DNA of 64,000 bases from an uncultured Synechococcus sp. GTDB taxonomy: Bacteria > Cyanobacteriota > Cyanobacteriia > Phormidesmidales > Phormidesmidaceae. Numbering within the stretch: the first letter of the stretch is position 1; each line of letters opens with the position of its first letter. Both the position numbers and the translations under genes were made by a program. The stretch lies in assembly GCA_937911865.1 (NCBI GenBank), contig CALDSK010000025.1:1-64000 (forward strand), given 5' to 3'. Below are positions 1-8,849 of the stretch, one piece after another. The notes beneath the pieces are model-generated. The model had not been told where the DNA came from and did not search any database. It saw nothing but the letters and a program-made list of their open reading frames with translations.

Positions 1-84
1 GTCCATGGGCCCTGGTGCATTTCCTCTGGTGCATCTACATAACAACCACCAGCAACCTGGATAAAATACCGTTGCCATACTGAC

Positions 85-124
85 GAGCCGCTGTTGGACA
101 AATGCTTTTGCCCAACAGCGGCTC
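85..124. terminator. 13-bp perfect stem-loop, possible bidirectional terminator
   Basis: Arms at 85-97 and 112-124 are perfectly complementary (GAGCCGCTGTTGG) around a 14-nt loop. It sits just after the end of the minus-strand 79-aa gene and could also end a gene lying to the left of the window. There is no clear T-run on either strand, so terminator function is only inferred. Confidence 0.45.
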
Positions 125-142
125 ATATCCTCAGGGCGTATT

Positions 143-382
143 TTAATTGCCGAGTGTTTTAATGACTGAGTACTTTAAAACGGTCGAAACAACGACGGTA
201 ACAGTCGCGCTCACAAGCAGTACGAAAGCAAGCTGAACTATCCACCGTGCAGATTTGTGACAGCGCTCAGTATCACTAGGCGCGCCAATATCTGATGCCA
301 GGGCATCGACGTCTGAAGCAAGAGAGTCTATCTTTCGCTTTATTCGACTGAGTTCATCGCTACTGCTCGTTGATACCGCCAT
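143..382 (-). CDS. Small single-pass membrane protein, coiled-coil N-terminus
   Basis: 79 residues with an ATG start. The first 35 residues are polar with a heptad-like pattern (IKRKIDSLASDVDALASDI), suggesting a short coiled coil. One hydrophobic segment at about residues 47-68 (WIVQLAFVLLVSATVTVVVS) looks like a membrane anchor with a short tail. I do not recognise a family. A stem-loop lies just past its stop codon, which supports it being a real transcription unit. Function unknown; it could be a small scaffold or regulatory membrane peptide. Confidence 0.5.
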   Translation of the reverse strand: MAVSTSSSDELSRIKRKIDSLASDVDALASDIGAPSDTERCHKSARWIVQLAFVLLVSATVTVVVSTVLKYSVIKTLGN

Positions 383-465
383 TTTCTTGTGTAATTACGA
401 CTAGGCATAGTCTACCCATCGTAATTTTTCAAACCTAATTTCCACGAGAAATGACGTATGAGCCG

Positions 466-657
466 CTACGCCACTTCCATCCAATCAAAGATTCTTTCTA
501 GCTGCTGTAAGGTCAATACACCTTGCTGCCAAAGCACCATAGGCAGAGGCGCAGGATCTTGCTTACAGTGCTGTAGTGCTCTTTTTATAGAAGACTGAGG
601 GACCGAGAGTTCGTCTTGAAGAAATCGGACTAACCTGGTGTAATCTGTTGGAATCAT
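466..657 (-). CDS. DUF2949 family protein
   Basis: 63 residues from the ATG at 657; an upstream in-frame TTG at 681 would add eight residues and is less likely. The sequence has the pattern I associate with cyanobacterial DUF2949: LVRFLQDELSVP, then the pair PLPMVLWQQG and LTLQQLERIFDWME at the C-terminus. It is soluble, probably an all-helical domain, with no catalytic motif visible. Function is unknown in the family. It is separated from the upstream lipoprotein gene by about 220 bases that carry an AT-rich hairpin. Confidence 0.75.
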   Translation of the reverse strand: MIPTDYTRLVRFLQDELSVPQSSIKRALQHCKQDPAPLPMVLWQQGVLTLQQLERIFDWMEVA

Positions 658-762
658 GGCCGTGTTATAGGGGTAGCGCAAATTAAGTTATTCAAGCGTT
701 TAACTGAAGAAGCAAGGGCTTGGACATCTAACCGACGCCAACCGGATGCTTATTAAACCCAG

Positions 763-801
763 TTTTTGTATTCCAGACGTGTTCAGGAATAAATACAAAA
801 A
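763..801. terminator. AT-rich hairpin between two minus-strand genes
   Basis: TTTTTGTATT at 763-772 can pair with AATACAAAAA at 792-801 around a 19-nt loop. It lies about 80 nt past the stop of the DUF192 gene and about 100 nt before the start of the DUF2949 gene. A-rich and T-rich arms are typical of bidirectional factor-independent terminators, but the GC core is missing, so support is moderate. Confidence 0.35.
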
Positions 802-882
802 GCGTTCTTTTCTTTTAGTTACGTAATTCTACGGTAGATTGCCATACTGCTTCTCTACCTAGAGAATAGCTTAAGATTTTCT

Positions 883-1593
883 TTATAAGTCATTGGCAGG
901 AAAACGTTCAATAACGACTGTGTCTCCCGGCTGAAGCCCGATCTCAGCGGCCCGCCCGCTACGCAGCTCAATTACCTGATTGACCAGTTCCCGCTCAGGT
1001 CCGTAAGAAGGACAGGGAATACTAGCACAGGGCGGCACTTCTGACTCAATATGAATCACTTCAGAGTTCAGTAAAAACACCATATCGAGTGCGACCGGTA
1101 CATCTTTCATCCAAAAGCGAGCACGTCTGGGTTGCCCCAGAGGAAACAGCATACCTCTATTGTCTGTTAGTGCTGAGCGAAACATTAGCCCCAAGGCTTG
1201 CTGTTGACTTGTCTCAGCGACTTCTAGTTCGATTTGTTCTGCTCTAAGCTGAGCCGTCGCGGTGATGGGTAGTAGCTGCCCTGGACCGCTCAGCGTAATT
1301 TCTGGATCCGTAATTTCTGGATCCGTAATTTCTGGATCCGTAATTTCTGGCTCTGTAATTTCTGATTCGGTGACTACAGCGGATTCTGAAGCTAAAGTGC
1401 CAGCAGAAGCGTCTCCAATTTCAGGACCATCTGGCATAGAGCATCCGACCATAGAAAGATAGACAATGAGTCCTAGACAAAGTGATATAGCCACTGATGG
1501 CCGCTGACTAAAATAATCTAGAGCCGCTTGAACCTCTAAATGTGAAGACGTTGAGCGCGGAGTCATTAGGCGTAGAGAGCTCTTGTGTTTCAT
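883..1593 (-). CDS. DUF192 domain lipoprotein with DPEIT repeats
   Basis: 236 residues. A hydrophobic stretch at about residues 34-52 ends in SMVGC, a plausible lipobox, so the protein is probably an exported lipoprotein (the true start may be a later Met). Residues about 75-100 are an acidic repeat (EITEPEITDPEITDPEIT) encoded by a 15-nt tandem repeat. The C-terminal 125 residues are a DUF192 domain: GLMFRSAL, then GMLFPLGQPRRARFWMKD, then ALDMVFL, then VIELRSGRAAEIGLQPGD. Family members are small extracytoplasmic beta proteins of unclear role. Repeat copy number here could vary between strains. Confidence 0.85.
   Translation of the reverse strand: MKHKSSLRLMTPRSTSSHLEVQAALDYFSQRPSVAISLCLGLIVYLSMVGCSMPDGPEIGDASAGTLASESAVVTESEITEPEITDPEITDPEITDPEITLSGPGQLLPITATAQLRAEQIELEVAETSQQQALGLMFRSALTDNRGMLFPLGQPRRARFWMKDVPVALDMVFLLNSEVIHIESEVPPCASIPCPSYGPERELVNQVIELRSGRAAEIGLQPGDTVVIERFPANDL
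1295..1369. repeat. 15-nt in-frame tandem repeat, five units
   Basis: Five contiguous 15-nt units (GTAATTTCTGGATCC); the first three are identical and the last two are degenerate. Because 15 is a multiple of three, it encodes repeated Asp-Pro-Glu-Ile-Thr in the DUF192 lipoprotein linker without breaking the frame. Confidence 0.95.
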
Positions 1594-1698
1594 ACGTGTT
1601 TGGCGAATGGCAAATAAGTAGAGGTATTTATTGGTGGCTTTAATCGGGGCGCCAAGCCTCCTTGAGCGGCCTAGTCATCCGCTCTCTTTTCTTTGGGG

Positions 1699-2415
1699 CT
1701 AGTTTTCTCTGAGTACATACCCTACGCTGCGAACAGTCTGAATCAGGCGCTTTTCGTTTTCGCCATCTATCTTGAGTCGCAGATAGCGAATGTATACCTC
1801 TATCACGTTTGACTCTCCAATAAAATCGTAGCCCCACACACTTTCTAAAATCTGCTTTCGGGTCAGCACCTCACGTGGATGCTCCATCAGGTATTTCAAT
1901 AGCTCAAACTCTTTCATGGTGAGCTCTATTAGCCGGCCATTACGAATTACATGCCGCTGCGTTAGGTCTAGCACCATATCGGCAAAGCGAAGCTGCTCAC
2001 CGCTAGCAGCACTGGGCTTGAGATAGGTATTAACCAGGCGGATGAAGTCATCGCTGCGATAGGGCGCTAAAAAATAGTCATCGGCTCCTGCGTCGAGACA
2101 AGCAATGCGATCGCTCAAATCATCGTGAGTCATCATCAGCAAAATCGGCACTCTACTCTTCTCCAGTCGCAGCTGACGACACAGATCTAAGCCCGAAGAT
2201 TCTAACAGCCGCCGAGCGACCACAATGAGTGCAGGCGACTTTTCCCTAGCGTGGGCCAGTCCCAAGCTGAGCGTAGCGACTTCTAAAGGTCTGTAGCCCG
2301 CCTCGTGTAGGTCAACGGCAATAGAATGAGACAGCGTTGGGTCACTGACGACCACCAGTACCGACGGCAGGTTCATCATTGAGCCAAGCTCTGAGTTGGG
2401 GAGGGGGACACTCAT
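1699..2415 (-). CDS. OmpR/PhoB-type response regulator with degenerate receiver (NblR-like)
   Basis: About 238 residues from the ATG at 2415; a GTG at 2490 would overlap the NAD kinase end, and ATGs at 2379/2376 are also possible. The N-terminal half is a receiver fold, the C-terminal half a winged-helix DNA-binding domain (LTMKEFELLKYLMEHP, LTRKQILESVWGYDF, NVIEVYIRYLRLKID, IQTVRSVGYVL). The receiver lacks the usual chemistry: the acidic pair reads SD in VVVSDPT, the phospho-acceptor strand reads LIVVARRLL with Ala where Asp is expected, and the conserved Lys position reads LAPYR. This resembles cyanobacterial NblR-type regulators, reported to work without phosphorylation. No kinase gene is nearby; it follows nadK by 26 nt, probably in one transcript. 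Confidence 0.85.
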   Translation of the reverse strand: MSVPLPNSELGSMMNLPSVLVVVSDPTLSHSIAVDLHEAGYRPLEVATLSLGLAHAREKSPALIVVARRLLESSGLDLCRQLRLEKSRVPILLMMTHDDLSDRIACLDAGADDYFLAPYRSDDFIRLVNTYLKPSAASGEQLRFADMVLDLTQRHVIRNGRLIELTMKEFELLKYLMEHPREVLTRKQILESVWGYDFIGESNVIEVYIRYLRLKIDGENEKRLIQTVRSVGYVLREN

Positions 2416-2441
2416 AGCGTTGCGTCCAGCAAACGTCCCGC

Positions 2442-3359
2442 TCAGGGTAGCTCTACCGAAGTCGGCTTGGCAATGTGTGGTAGCCCCCACCCAAGCTTTT
2501 CTCTGAGCACACGAAAAAAATCAGGCGGTCGCAGCCGGATGCACTTGGCTGAATAGGGCGATCGCTCAAAGCAAACGCGGTCGCTCGGCACCACATAGCA
2601 GCCCGCATTACCATCGTCCACCATTACTAGAGGCTCAGAATTGGCCGATGTCACCACCACGGGTTCAGAATCTGGAAACACCAATCCGCGTGAAGCTAAC
2701 GAATGCGGACAAATTGGAATGAGCTGCAAAACAGACACGCCCGGCACAATCACCGGTCCGCCGGCAGAGAGTGAATAGGCCGTAGAACCCGTAGGCGTTG
2801 AAATAATCAGACCATCGGCGGCGATATCGACCGGCGCATGACGGCCAATTTGCACCTCAAAATGGCACATACTGGTCAGCGGCTGACGCTGTATGACCAG
2901 CTCATTCATGCAGAGCGCTTCCCAGCTCAGCTCGCCTTCATTAAAAAGACGGACCATGACCATTGCCCGTTCTTCCAGGTGACAGTTGCCAGCAATCACC
3001 TGATCGATCGCATCGTTGAGCTGATTGAGGTAAATCTCAGTCAAAAAGCCCATATGACCAGTATTGACCGCTAACAAAGGAATCCCTTTTGGCGCAATTT
3101 GGCGAAAAGCGGAGAGCACAGTCCCGTCACCGCCAAACACCACCGCAAAGCTCATATCTTGGTCGAATCCGGGAGGGACCAAACTCTCTACCGGCGTATG
3201 GCATACGGGTTTACCGGGCTGAGAATAACCTAAGATGCCAGCAATGCCTGTGGTGGTGAGCACCTCATAGCCACGGGCCTTTAACTGCTTGCTCAACTTT
3301 TGAGCAGCGGTCGTAGCGACAGGCTTGATATCGTTATAAATAATGCCAACCTTGGGCAC
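2442..3359 (-). CDS. nadK: NAD kinase
   Basis: 305 residues with a GTG start. NAD kinase phosphorylates NAD+ to NADP+, supplying the coenzyme reduced by photosynthetic electron flow. The diagnostic [11 protein letters not shown] motif is at about residue 75, followed by [14 protein letters not shown] and the NE/D-type substrate region (MNELVIQR), then [22 protein letters not shown] at about 180-205. Length matches cyanobacterial NadK. The response regulator gene follows directly, so the two may be cotranscribed. Confidence 0.95.
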   Translation of the reverse strand: MPKVGIIYNDIKPVATTAAQKLSKQLKARGYEVLTTTGIAGILGYSQPGKPVCHTPVESLVPPGFDQDMSFAVVFGGDGTVLSAFRQIAPKGIPLLAVNTGHMGFLTEIYLNQLNDAIDQVIAGNCHLEERAMVMVRLFNEGELSWEALCMNELVIQRQPLTSMCHFEVQIGRHAPVDIAADGLIISTPTGSTAYSLSAGGPVIVPGVSVLQLIPICPHSLASRGLVFPDSEPVVVTSANSEPLVMVDDGNAGCYVVPSDRVCFERSPYSAKCIRLRPPDFFRVLREKLGWGLPHIAKPTSVELP

Positions 3360-3515
3360 GGTAAGTTCTTAAAAAGGTGAAGGGATTAGTTTCTAGGCTA
3401 CCGTCTTTGGCGATACCTTGAATAGAGGCGCTTAGCAGGAAGTCACGAAAAAGCCGCTGCTTTGCTAATGCCGTTTTTCTAAAATTACGTTCTGTTTTGG
3501 GAGCGCTAAGTCTGC

Positions 3516-3782
3516 GTGAGTTCTAGTCGAGACCTACCGGAAACAACAGCTTATGTTCGCATTACCCATCAATCTTGGAAGAGCGGCAGGATTGAGGGAG
3601 AGGTGAGCGCAAATGAGTTTGAGTGGCAGTTTAGATGGCGCTTTCGGGTGGGCCAGCTCATCGTAGAGCCTTCGCTAGGACGGGCACTGATTCAAGAGCC
3701 GTTGGGTCGTTTTCTAGAGCAGTTTGACTATCAGCTAGAGCCGGGCGGAGACTATTCGTTCACGATTCGCGCGGATTTGTAA
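3516..3782 (+). CDS. DUF3146 family protein
   Basis: 88 residues starting at a GTG. The N-terminal LPETTAYVRITHQSWKSG and the Trp/Phe-rich EFEWQFRWRFRVGQL are the pattern I know from cyanobacterial DUF3146. It looks like a small beta-rich soluble protein with no transmembrane segment and no catalytic motif. It is transcribed divergently from nadK and converges with the YqgF/RuvX-like gene 16 nt further on. Function is not known. Confidence 0.75.
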   Translation: MSSSRDLPETTAYVRITHQSWKSGRIEGEVSANEFEWQFRWRFRVGQLIVEPSLGRALIQEPLGRFLEQFDYQLEPGGDYSFTIRADL

Positions 3783-3798
3783 GCGGCACGCTTCGCGC

Positions 3799-4260
3799 CT
3801 AGTCTTCACCTGACAGGCGTCTTAGATACCTTTCCACTAGTAAAATCGCAACGATGTCGTCAATCGGTCTGGGAATGCTGCGTAGGCTTTGCGGCATGAG
3901 TTTGCTAAGGCCCTTAGGAGGATACATTTCCCAGTAGCGATCGCGCGCTTCGAGCGAACTATACCGCTCATCGACCAGCGTAATTCTAGGCGCGTTAGGC
4001 AGAGCCGACAGCTCTTTTTTCCATCGCTGCGAGCCGGTTTGGTCACCCATGACAATCGACGAAACAGAATAGGTGCTGCGTAAATTCTGAATCGTACGAG
4101 GTACAGACTCTACCGGGATGACCTCGTGAAAATGCAAAACTCGGTCTAGCCCGACCACAGCCAGTCCGCACTTTGATCTACCCGGGTCAAACCCCAAAAG
4201 CGCTGGGCTAGGTAAGCCTGAATTAATAGAACGTTCTGAAGAATTAGGAGGGATAGACAC
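3799..4260 (-). CDS. YqgF/RuvX-like RNase H-fold nuclease
   Basis: 153 residues, GTG start. The RNase H-like fold is indicated by LLGFDPGRSKCGLAVVG (first catalytic Asp in the first strand), IVMGDQTGSQRWKKEL in the middle, LVDERYSSLEARDRYWE (the conserved DER(F/Y)(S/T)S-type motif with an acidic residue) and PIDDIVAILLVERYL (final Asp). Families with this pattern process pre-16S rRNA or resolve Holliday junctions. This is the divergent cyanobacterial form rather than the canonical short YqgF, so the exact substrate is uncertain. Confidence 0.75.
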   Translation of the reverse strand: MSIPPNSSERSINSGLPSPALLGFDPGRSKCGLAVVGLDRVLHFHEVIPVESVPRTIQNLRSTYSVSSIVMGDQTGSQRWKKELSALPNAPRITLVDERYSSLEARDRYWEMYPPKGLSKLMPQSLRSIPRPIDDIVAILLVERYLRRLSGED

Positions 4261-4695
4261 TCAAGCTCACACTAAAAGATAAAACTAAAAGGAGATACCA
4301 GACAGGCCAAACAGATTCATGAATATGCGTCCTCAATTTTACGGAGATACACAAGTCTACGTAACATCCACTTAAATCAAAAATATAAGACAAAGCCCTC
4401 TGTAAAAGCGTTCAATGAGAACCCTGCGCTAAGTTGATAGTAGTAGCTTGACGACGCATGAGTAGCATTATCCCTTATCAGAAGGAAAAACAATATTTGA
4501 GACTTTATTGATGAAAGGGGTGATTTTTGCCCCATTCTTTGTTAAGAATACGTCTTAGCCATCCTCAGCTCTCCACAATCAATTAAAGCCAATCAATTAA
4601 AAGCCAATCAACCAAAGCAACTAGGCTAAGCAAGTTAGGTGGAGTGCTAGCATACAAACAGTACATACGTACGCACTATTTGGTGCGTCGCCTGC
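4261..4695. other. Intergenic region upstream of smc
   Basis: 435 bases between the divergent RuvX-like gene and smc. It holds a GGGG/CCCC hairpin near 4516-4535, a 14-15 nt triple repeat (4576-4618), a palindromic AGTACATACGTACG at 4660-4673 that is one base away from the cyanobacterial LexA-type RGTACNNNDGTWC pattern, and a hairpin ACGCAC/GTGCGT (4671-4688) ending 7 nt before the smc GTG start, which could mask initiation. No coding sequence was recognised. Confidence 0.5.
4576..4618. repeat. 14-15 nt tandem repeat, three copies
   Basis: Three adjacent units of CAATCAATTAAAGC type (4576-4589, 4590-4604, 4605-4618) with one insertion and two substitutions among them. It is intergenic, upstream of smc. 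Confidence 0.9.
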
Positions 4696-7600
4696 GTGCA
4701 CGTAAAAAGAGTCGAACTTTCCAATTTCAAATCGTTCGGAGGCGCAACAGATGTGCCTTTATTACCAGGCTTTACAGTCATATCTGGTCCAAACGGTTCT
4801 GGAAAGTCAAACATTTTAGATTCACTTCTTTTTTGCTTGGGCCTAGCAAGCTCACGCGGCATGCGTGCCGAAAGGCTACCTGATCTGGTCAATCAAAATC
4901 AGGCAAAGCGGCGCTCTACGGTAGAAACCATCGTTACGGCGACGTTTGATATTACTGATGTTGCCGATAAGCTACTGGGCAACGAAGCAGATAAAGAGGA
5001 GCCTAGTACCCGTGAGAGAACAGCTGATTTCTTAACGGCCTCACAAGAGGAGTCCGTAATTGACGCTGATGTCATTGAGTCGGAAACCATAGAGCCTCAT
5101 CAACCGGCGGATTCGACGTTAGACCTATCGATAGAAAGGCCAGACGACAACCGCGAAGATCACAATCTGAAAAACAGCAGTCAGGAATTCAACGGCTCTT
5201 TAGCTCAGACTGGGTTAGGTCAGACCGGGTTGGGTCAAAACGGCTTAGCAATTAGCCAGAATGGGAATGGCCGCAATGGCAACGGCGTCAATGGCAACGG
5301 CGTCAATGGAAATGGACTCAATGGGAATGGCCAACTGCTGGCAGTAAAAAACGGCCAGTCAAGCCAGATTCAGGAGAATCAGGAGCAGGCAGCCGACAGT
5401 AACAACGGTTCCCCCAACACAAATTTACCGACTGAGTGGAAAGTCACGAGGCGGCTTAGAGTAACCGCTCAAGGCACTTACACGTCTAACTACTACATCA
5501 ACGGTGAGCCCTGCACGCTCAATGAATTGCATGAGCAGCTACAGCGCTTCCGAATTTATCCCGAAGGCTACAACGTTGTGCTGCAGGGCGACGTTACCAG
5601 CATTATTTCGATGAACGCTCGCGAGCGCCGCGAGATTATTGATGAGCTGGCTGGCGTGGCGTCTTTTGATCGCAAAATTAATCAGGCAAAATCCAAGCTA
5701 GATGTGGTGAAAGAGCGTGAAGAACGCTTTCGCATTGTGGAAACCGAGCTGACCGATCAGTTAGAGCGACTGGACCAAGACCGGAAAAAGGCAGAGAAAT
5801 ATAAACAGCTAAAGGCCACTTTGCAAGAAAAGCAGAAGTGGGAAGGGGTAATGCAGTGGAAGGCTCACAAGAAGCAGGCTGAAAAGCTCGTGAGCCAAAT
5901 TGCGCAGGGACACAAAGAAGGTGAGGCGCTTGAAGAAAAAATTACCGCGCTGACCGAAAAGATGGAGAAAACGGCAGCTGAGCTGGCTGTGCTGAATGCT
6001 CAAGTTAAGGCCCTAGGTGAAGAGGAGTATCTGGCGCTTCAGGCCAAGCTGGCAACTCAAGAGGCCGAGCACCGTCAGCTAGTCAGGCAAGAAGAAGCGC
6101 TGGGCAATACCACAAGAGAGATGTCGGCTCAGCTGACAGCGCTGCAATCAGAGATTAAGACACAAGAGGACGAACTTGTAACCGTTGGAGCTCAGCTAAA
6201 AACGCTGACAGATGAAGAAATAGCCCAGATTACATTGGAGCGAGACCAGGCGGTCGCCCAGCTAGAGGCAAAGCGAGAGGAAACCAATGCGATCGCAGGT
6301 AAATCTCAAGCCTGGGTTCAACAGCAAACCGCCCTCCGTCATCAGGTAGAAACCATCCTTGAAGCGCTAGAGCCTCACCGGGCTGAGCAAGTGCGCCTGC
6401 AAGAAAGAATCAATCAGCTAGAAGCGCAGATGAGCGCTCAGCGAGCAGCGCTGGCAGATCTTGAGAAAGAGATGTCTTCTACCCTGGGTGATAGTAAAAG
6501 CTCAGATAGCGATTTAGCGCAAAAGCGCGAAGGGGCAGGCGCCTCAGCGGGGCAGGAAAAGGTTCAGCAGTGCGCGCAAGCAGTCGCTGACGTTGAAGCA
6601 GAGCTAAACACCCAAACCCAGACGCTAAACCGATTGCTGCAAGAGCAAAGAGAAAAACAGCGCGAGTTAGATAAGCTAGAAGCTCAAGAGCAAGCTATTA
6701 AGGAGTCCCAGGGAACGCAGGCGACAGAAGTCCTCAAGCGCAGCGGGATTCAAGGACTGTGCGGCATTGTCGCCGAGCTAGGCCGAGTGGATGCTACCTA
6801 TCAGCTAGCGCTAGAGATCGCGGCCGGGGGGCGTATGGGCTTCATGGTGGTTGAAGACGACCGTGTGGGCGCTCGGGCAATTGATTTACTCAAGCAGCAG
6901 CGAGCAGGCCGAGCGACCTTCTTACCGCTCAACAAGATTCGAGTTCCTCACTTTAAAATGATGGACAAGTGGAATCGGCCTGACGGCTTTGTTGATTACG
7001 CCGTAAATCTGATTACTTGCGACGAGAAATATGCCGATGTGTTCGCGTTTGTATTCGGCGGTACAGCGGTCTTTGAAACCCTGGCCGAAGCCCGTCGCAA
7101 TATGGGCAAATACCGGATTGTCACCCTAGATGGCGAAGTACTCGAATCGAGCGGTGCGATGACCGGCGGCAGCTTACGCAAGCGCGGGCGGCTGCACTTT
7201 GGCACGGTATCCGCTGGCGAGTCACAAGAAGCGGTAGAACTGAGAAGCCGCTTGGCCGAAATCAGCAAAATTTTGATCCGCTGCGAGCAGAAAGTGGCGC
7301 AGCTCACCATGAAGGTGAAAGAAAAATCTAAGGCGCTGATCGACGCTCGCCAGAGCTACCGGGAAGACGAGCTGAAGGCGAGTCAGGCGGAAAGCCAGAG
7401 AAAGTCGCTAGAGCAGCGGTTGAACCAGGCAAAGGCTCAGCTAGACCGAGCTGATCAGGAATATGCGCAGGCGAAAACCCGTCTGGGTGAGCTAGCGCAA
7501 ACGCTGCCTGCCCAGGAAGCATCCCTACAGGCCAAGCGCCAAGAGCTGGCTGATTTGGAGAAAGAGCAAAGCCACAGCGATTGGCAGCAGGCACAGAGCG

Positions 7601-8553
7601 CGGTGCGAGCCGTTGAAATGCAGCTGAACGAGCAGCAGGAGAGGCTGCGAGTTGCAGAGAAACGGCAGCAGGATTTGGCGGCAGGGCAGCAGCGGCTACA
7701 AGAAAGAATAAAGCTAGGAAATGAGCAGATTGTTGGATTGCGATCGCAGCAGCAGCAGCAAATCAACCAGCAAAGTGAGATTGCCAAACAGCAGCAAACT
7801 TTGCAAGAAACCATTGCTCAAACCAAAAGTGCGATCGCCATCTTAGACGACAAGCTCAAGCAAGAAAAAAATGCGCGAGACACCGTAGAACGGCAGTACA
7901 AAACCGAGCAAAACGAGCAGCAGCAAAACCAATGGCAGCTGCAAAAGCTACAAGAAACGCAGACGCAGCGCCAGCAGCTGCTGCAAGATATTGAAAAAAC
8001 CATTGAACAGCAGGCACTAGAACTACCCGACCCACTGCCAGAAATTCCAGAAGACCTCACGCTAGAAGAGCTCCATAAGTCTTTAAAGTCTTTGCAGCGA
8101 CGGCTAGAAGCCCTAGAGCCTGTGAACATGCTGGCTCTAGAAGAATACGAACGCACGCTAGAGCGCCTAGAAGAGCTAACTGACAAGCTCACAACCCTCG
8201 AAGAAGAGCGCACCGAGCTATTGCTGCGGATCGAAAACTTCACCACCCTACGCAAGGAAGCCTTCAAAGAAGCCTTTGACGCCGTCAACACCAACTTTCA
8301 ATCCATTTTTGAAGAACTCTCTGACGGCGACGGTCACCTTCAGCTTGACGACGCCAACGATCCCTTTGCTGGCGGCCTTACACTCGTAGCCCACCCCAAA
8401 GGCAAACAGGTTCGCCGTCTGGCTTCTATGTCTGGTGGTGAAAAGTCGCTGACCGCGCTTAGCTTTATCTTTGCCCTTCAGCGCTACCGCCCCTCCCCTT
8501 TCTACGCCTTTGACGAGGTCGATTTGTTTCTCGATGGTGCCAACGTCGAATAG
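4696..8553 (+). CDS. smc: Chromosome segregation protein SMC, cut short by in-frame TAG
   Basis: 1285 residues, GTG start chosen because HVKRVELSNFKSFGG is the usual N-terminus. SMC forms the ring-shaped condensin ATPase that compacts and separates chromosomes. Walker A GPNGSGKS is at residues 31-38; a polar low-complexity insert spans about 98-243 (with NGNG repeats); coiled coil runs about 300-670; a hinge at about 684-830 (GIQGLCGIVAELGRV, GALTGGSLRKRG-like); the second coiled coil reaches about 1140; the ABC signature MSGGEKSLTALS is near 1244 and Walker B FYAFDEVD near 1270. Translation meets TAG right after the D-loop (DGANVE), while the expected last strand and switch region continue in frame downstream. 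As read, the ATPase head would be incomplete. Confidence 0.93.
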   Translation: MHVKRVELSNFKSFGGATDVPLLPGFTVISGPNGSGKSNILDSLLFCLGLASSRGMRAERLPDLVNQNQAKRRSTVETIVTATFDITDVADKLLGNEADKEEPSTRERTADFLTASQEESVIDADVIESETIEPHQPADSTLDLSIERPDDNREDHNLKNSSQEFNGSLAQTGLGQTGLGQNGLAISQNGNGRNGNGVNGNGVNGNGLNGNGQLLAVKNGQSSQIQENQEQAADSNNGSPNTNLPTEWKVTRRLRVTAQGTYTSNYYINGEPCTLNELHEQLQRFRIYPEGYNVVLQGDVTSIISMNARERREIIDELAGVASFDRKINQAKSKLDVVKEREERFRIVETELTDQLERLDQDRKKAEKYKQLKATLQEKQKWEGVMQWKAHKKQAEKLVSQIAQGHKEGEALEEKITALTEKMEKTAAELAVLNAQVKALGEEEYLALQAKLATQEAEHRQLVRQEEALGNTTREMSAQLTALQSEIKTQEDELVTVGAQLKTLTDEEIAQITLERDQAVAQLEAKREETNAIAGKSQAWVQQQTALRHQVETILEALEPHRAEQVRLQERINQLEAQMSAQRAALADLEKEMSSTLGDSKSSDSDLAQKREGAGASAGQEKVQQCAQAVADVEAELNTQTQTLNRLLQEQREKQRELDKLEAQEQAIKESQGTQATEVLKRSGIQGLCGIVAELGRVDATYQLALEIAAGGRMGFMVVEDDRVGARAIDLLKQQRAGRATFLPLNKIRVPHFKMMDKWNRPDGFVDYAVNLITCDEKYADVFAFVFGGTAVFETLAEARRNMGKYRIVTLDGEVLESSGAMTGGSLRKRGRLHFGTVSAGESQEAVELRSRLAEISKILIRCEQKVAQLTMKVKEKSKALIDARQSYREDELKASQAESQRKSLEQRLNQAKAQLDRADQEYAQAKTRLGELAQTLPAQEASLQAKRQELADLEKEQSHSDWQQAQSAVRAVEMQLNEQQERLRVAEKRQQDLAAGQQRLQERIKLGNEQIVGLRSQQQQQINQQSEIAKQQQTLQETIAQTKSAIAILDDKLKQEKNARDTVERQYKTEQNEQQQNQWQLQKLQETQTQRQQLLQDIEKTIEQQALELPDPLPEIPEDLTLEELHKSLKSLQRRLEALEPVNMLALEEYERTLERLEELTDKLTTLEEERTELLLRIENFTTLRKEAFKEAFDAVNTNFQSIFEELSDGDGHLQLDDANDPFAGGLTLVAHPKGKQVRRLASMSGGEKSLTALSFIFALQRYRPSPFYAFDEVDLFLDGANVE
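5259..5333. repeat. In-frame Asn-Gly repeat region inside smc
   Basis: AATGG(C/A/G)AA(C/T)GG-type units repeat about six times and encode NGNGRNGNGVNGNG and similar. Located in the insert of the SMC N-terminal head lobe; it is preceded by a short TGLGQ repeat at about 5208-5240. Confidence 0.9.
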
Positions 8554-8712
8554 CTTTCAATAATGATTCAGCACCAGGCAAAACAGGCCCAGTTCATCGT
8601 TGTTAGCCTCCGTCGCCCCATGATTGAAGCCGCCCAGCGGACAATCGGTGTAACCCAAGCTAGAGGGGCTTACACACAGGTACTCGGCATTAACCTGGCA
8701 AAGGCAACCTAA
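8554..8712 (+). pseudogene. smc: Detached SMC C-terminus after in-frame TAG
   Basis: These 52 codons plus TAA continue exactly in the smc frame after the TAG at 8551-8553. They encode [19 protein letters not shown] followed by [18 protein letters not shown] and [12 protein letters not shown], which is the expected end of a cyanobacterial SMC head. There is no start codon or ribosome binding site suggesting separate translation. Either a base error, a recent mutation, or stop-codon readthrough explains it; the sequence alone cannot decide. Confidence 0.85.
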
Positions 8713-8849
8713 ACAGGCCAGCTGTTCGGCATTCCCCAAGCACAGAAACGGTAAGCAATTCGATACAATGGGCTTTTAATAAGGTATAGTCCCTCAAGCT
8801 GCCGCGACACTTTTATAGTGCTGGCCATTTTAGGTCGCTCTGAACCGCC

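Noticed and set aside
4660-4673. LexA-type SOS box upstream of smc
   Set aside because: AGTACATACGTACG differs from the RGTACNNNDGTWC consensus at the D position, and smc is not a usual SOS target; kept only as a note in the intergenic entry.
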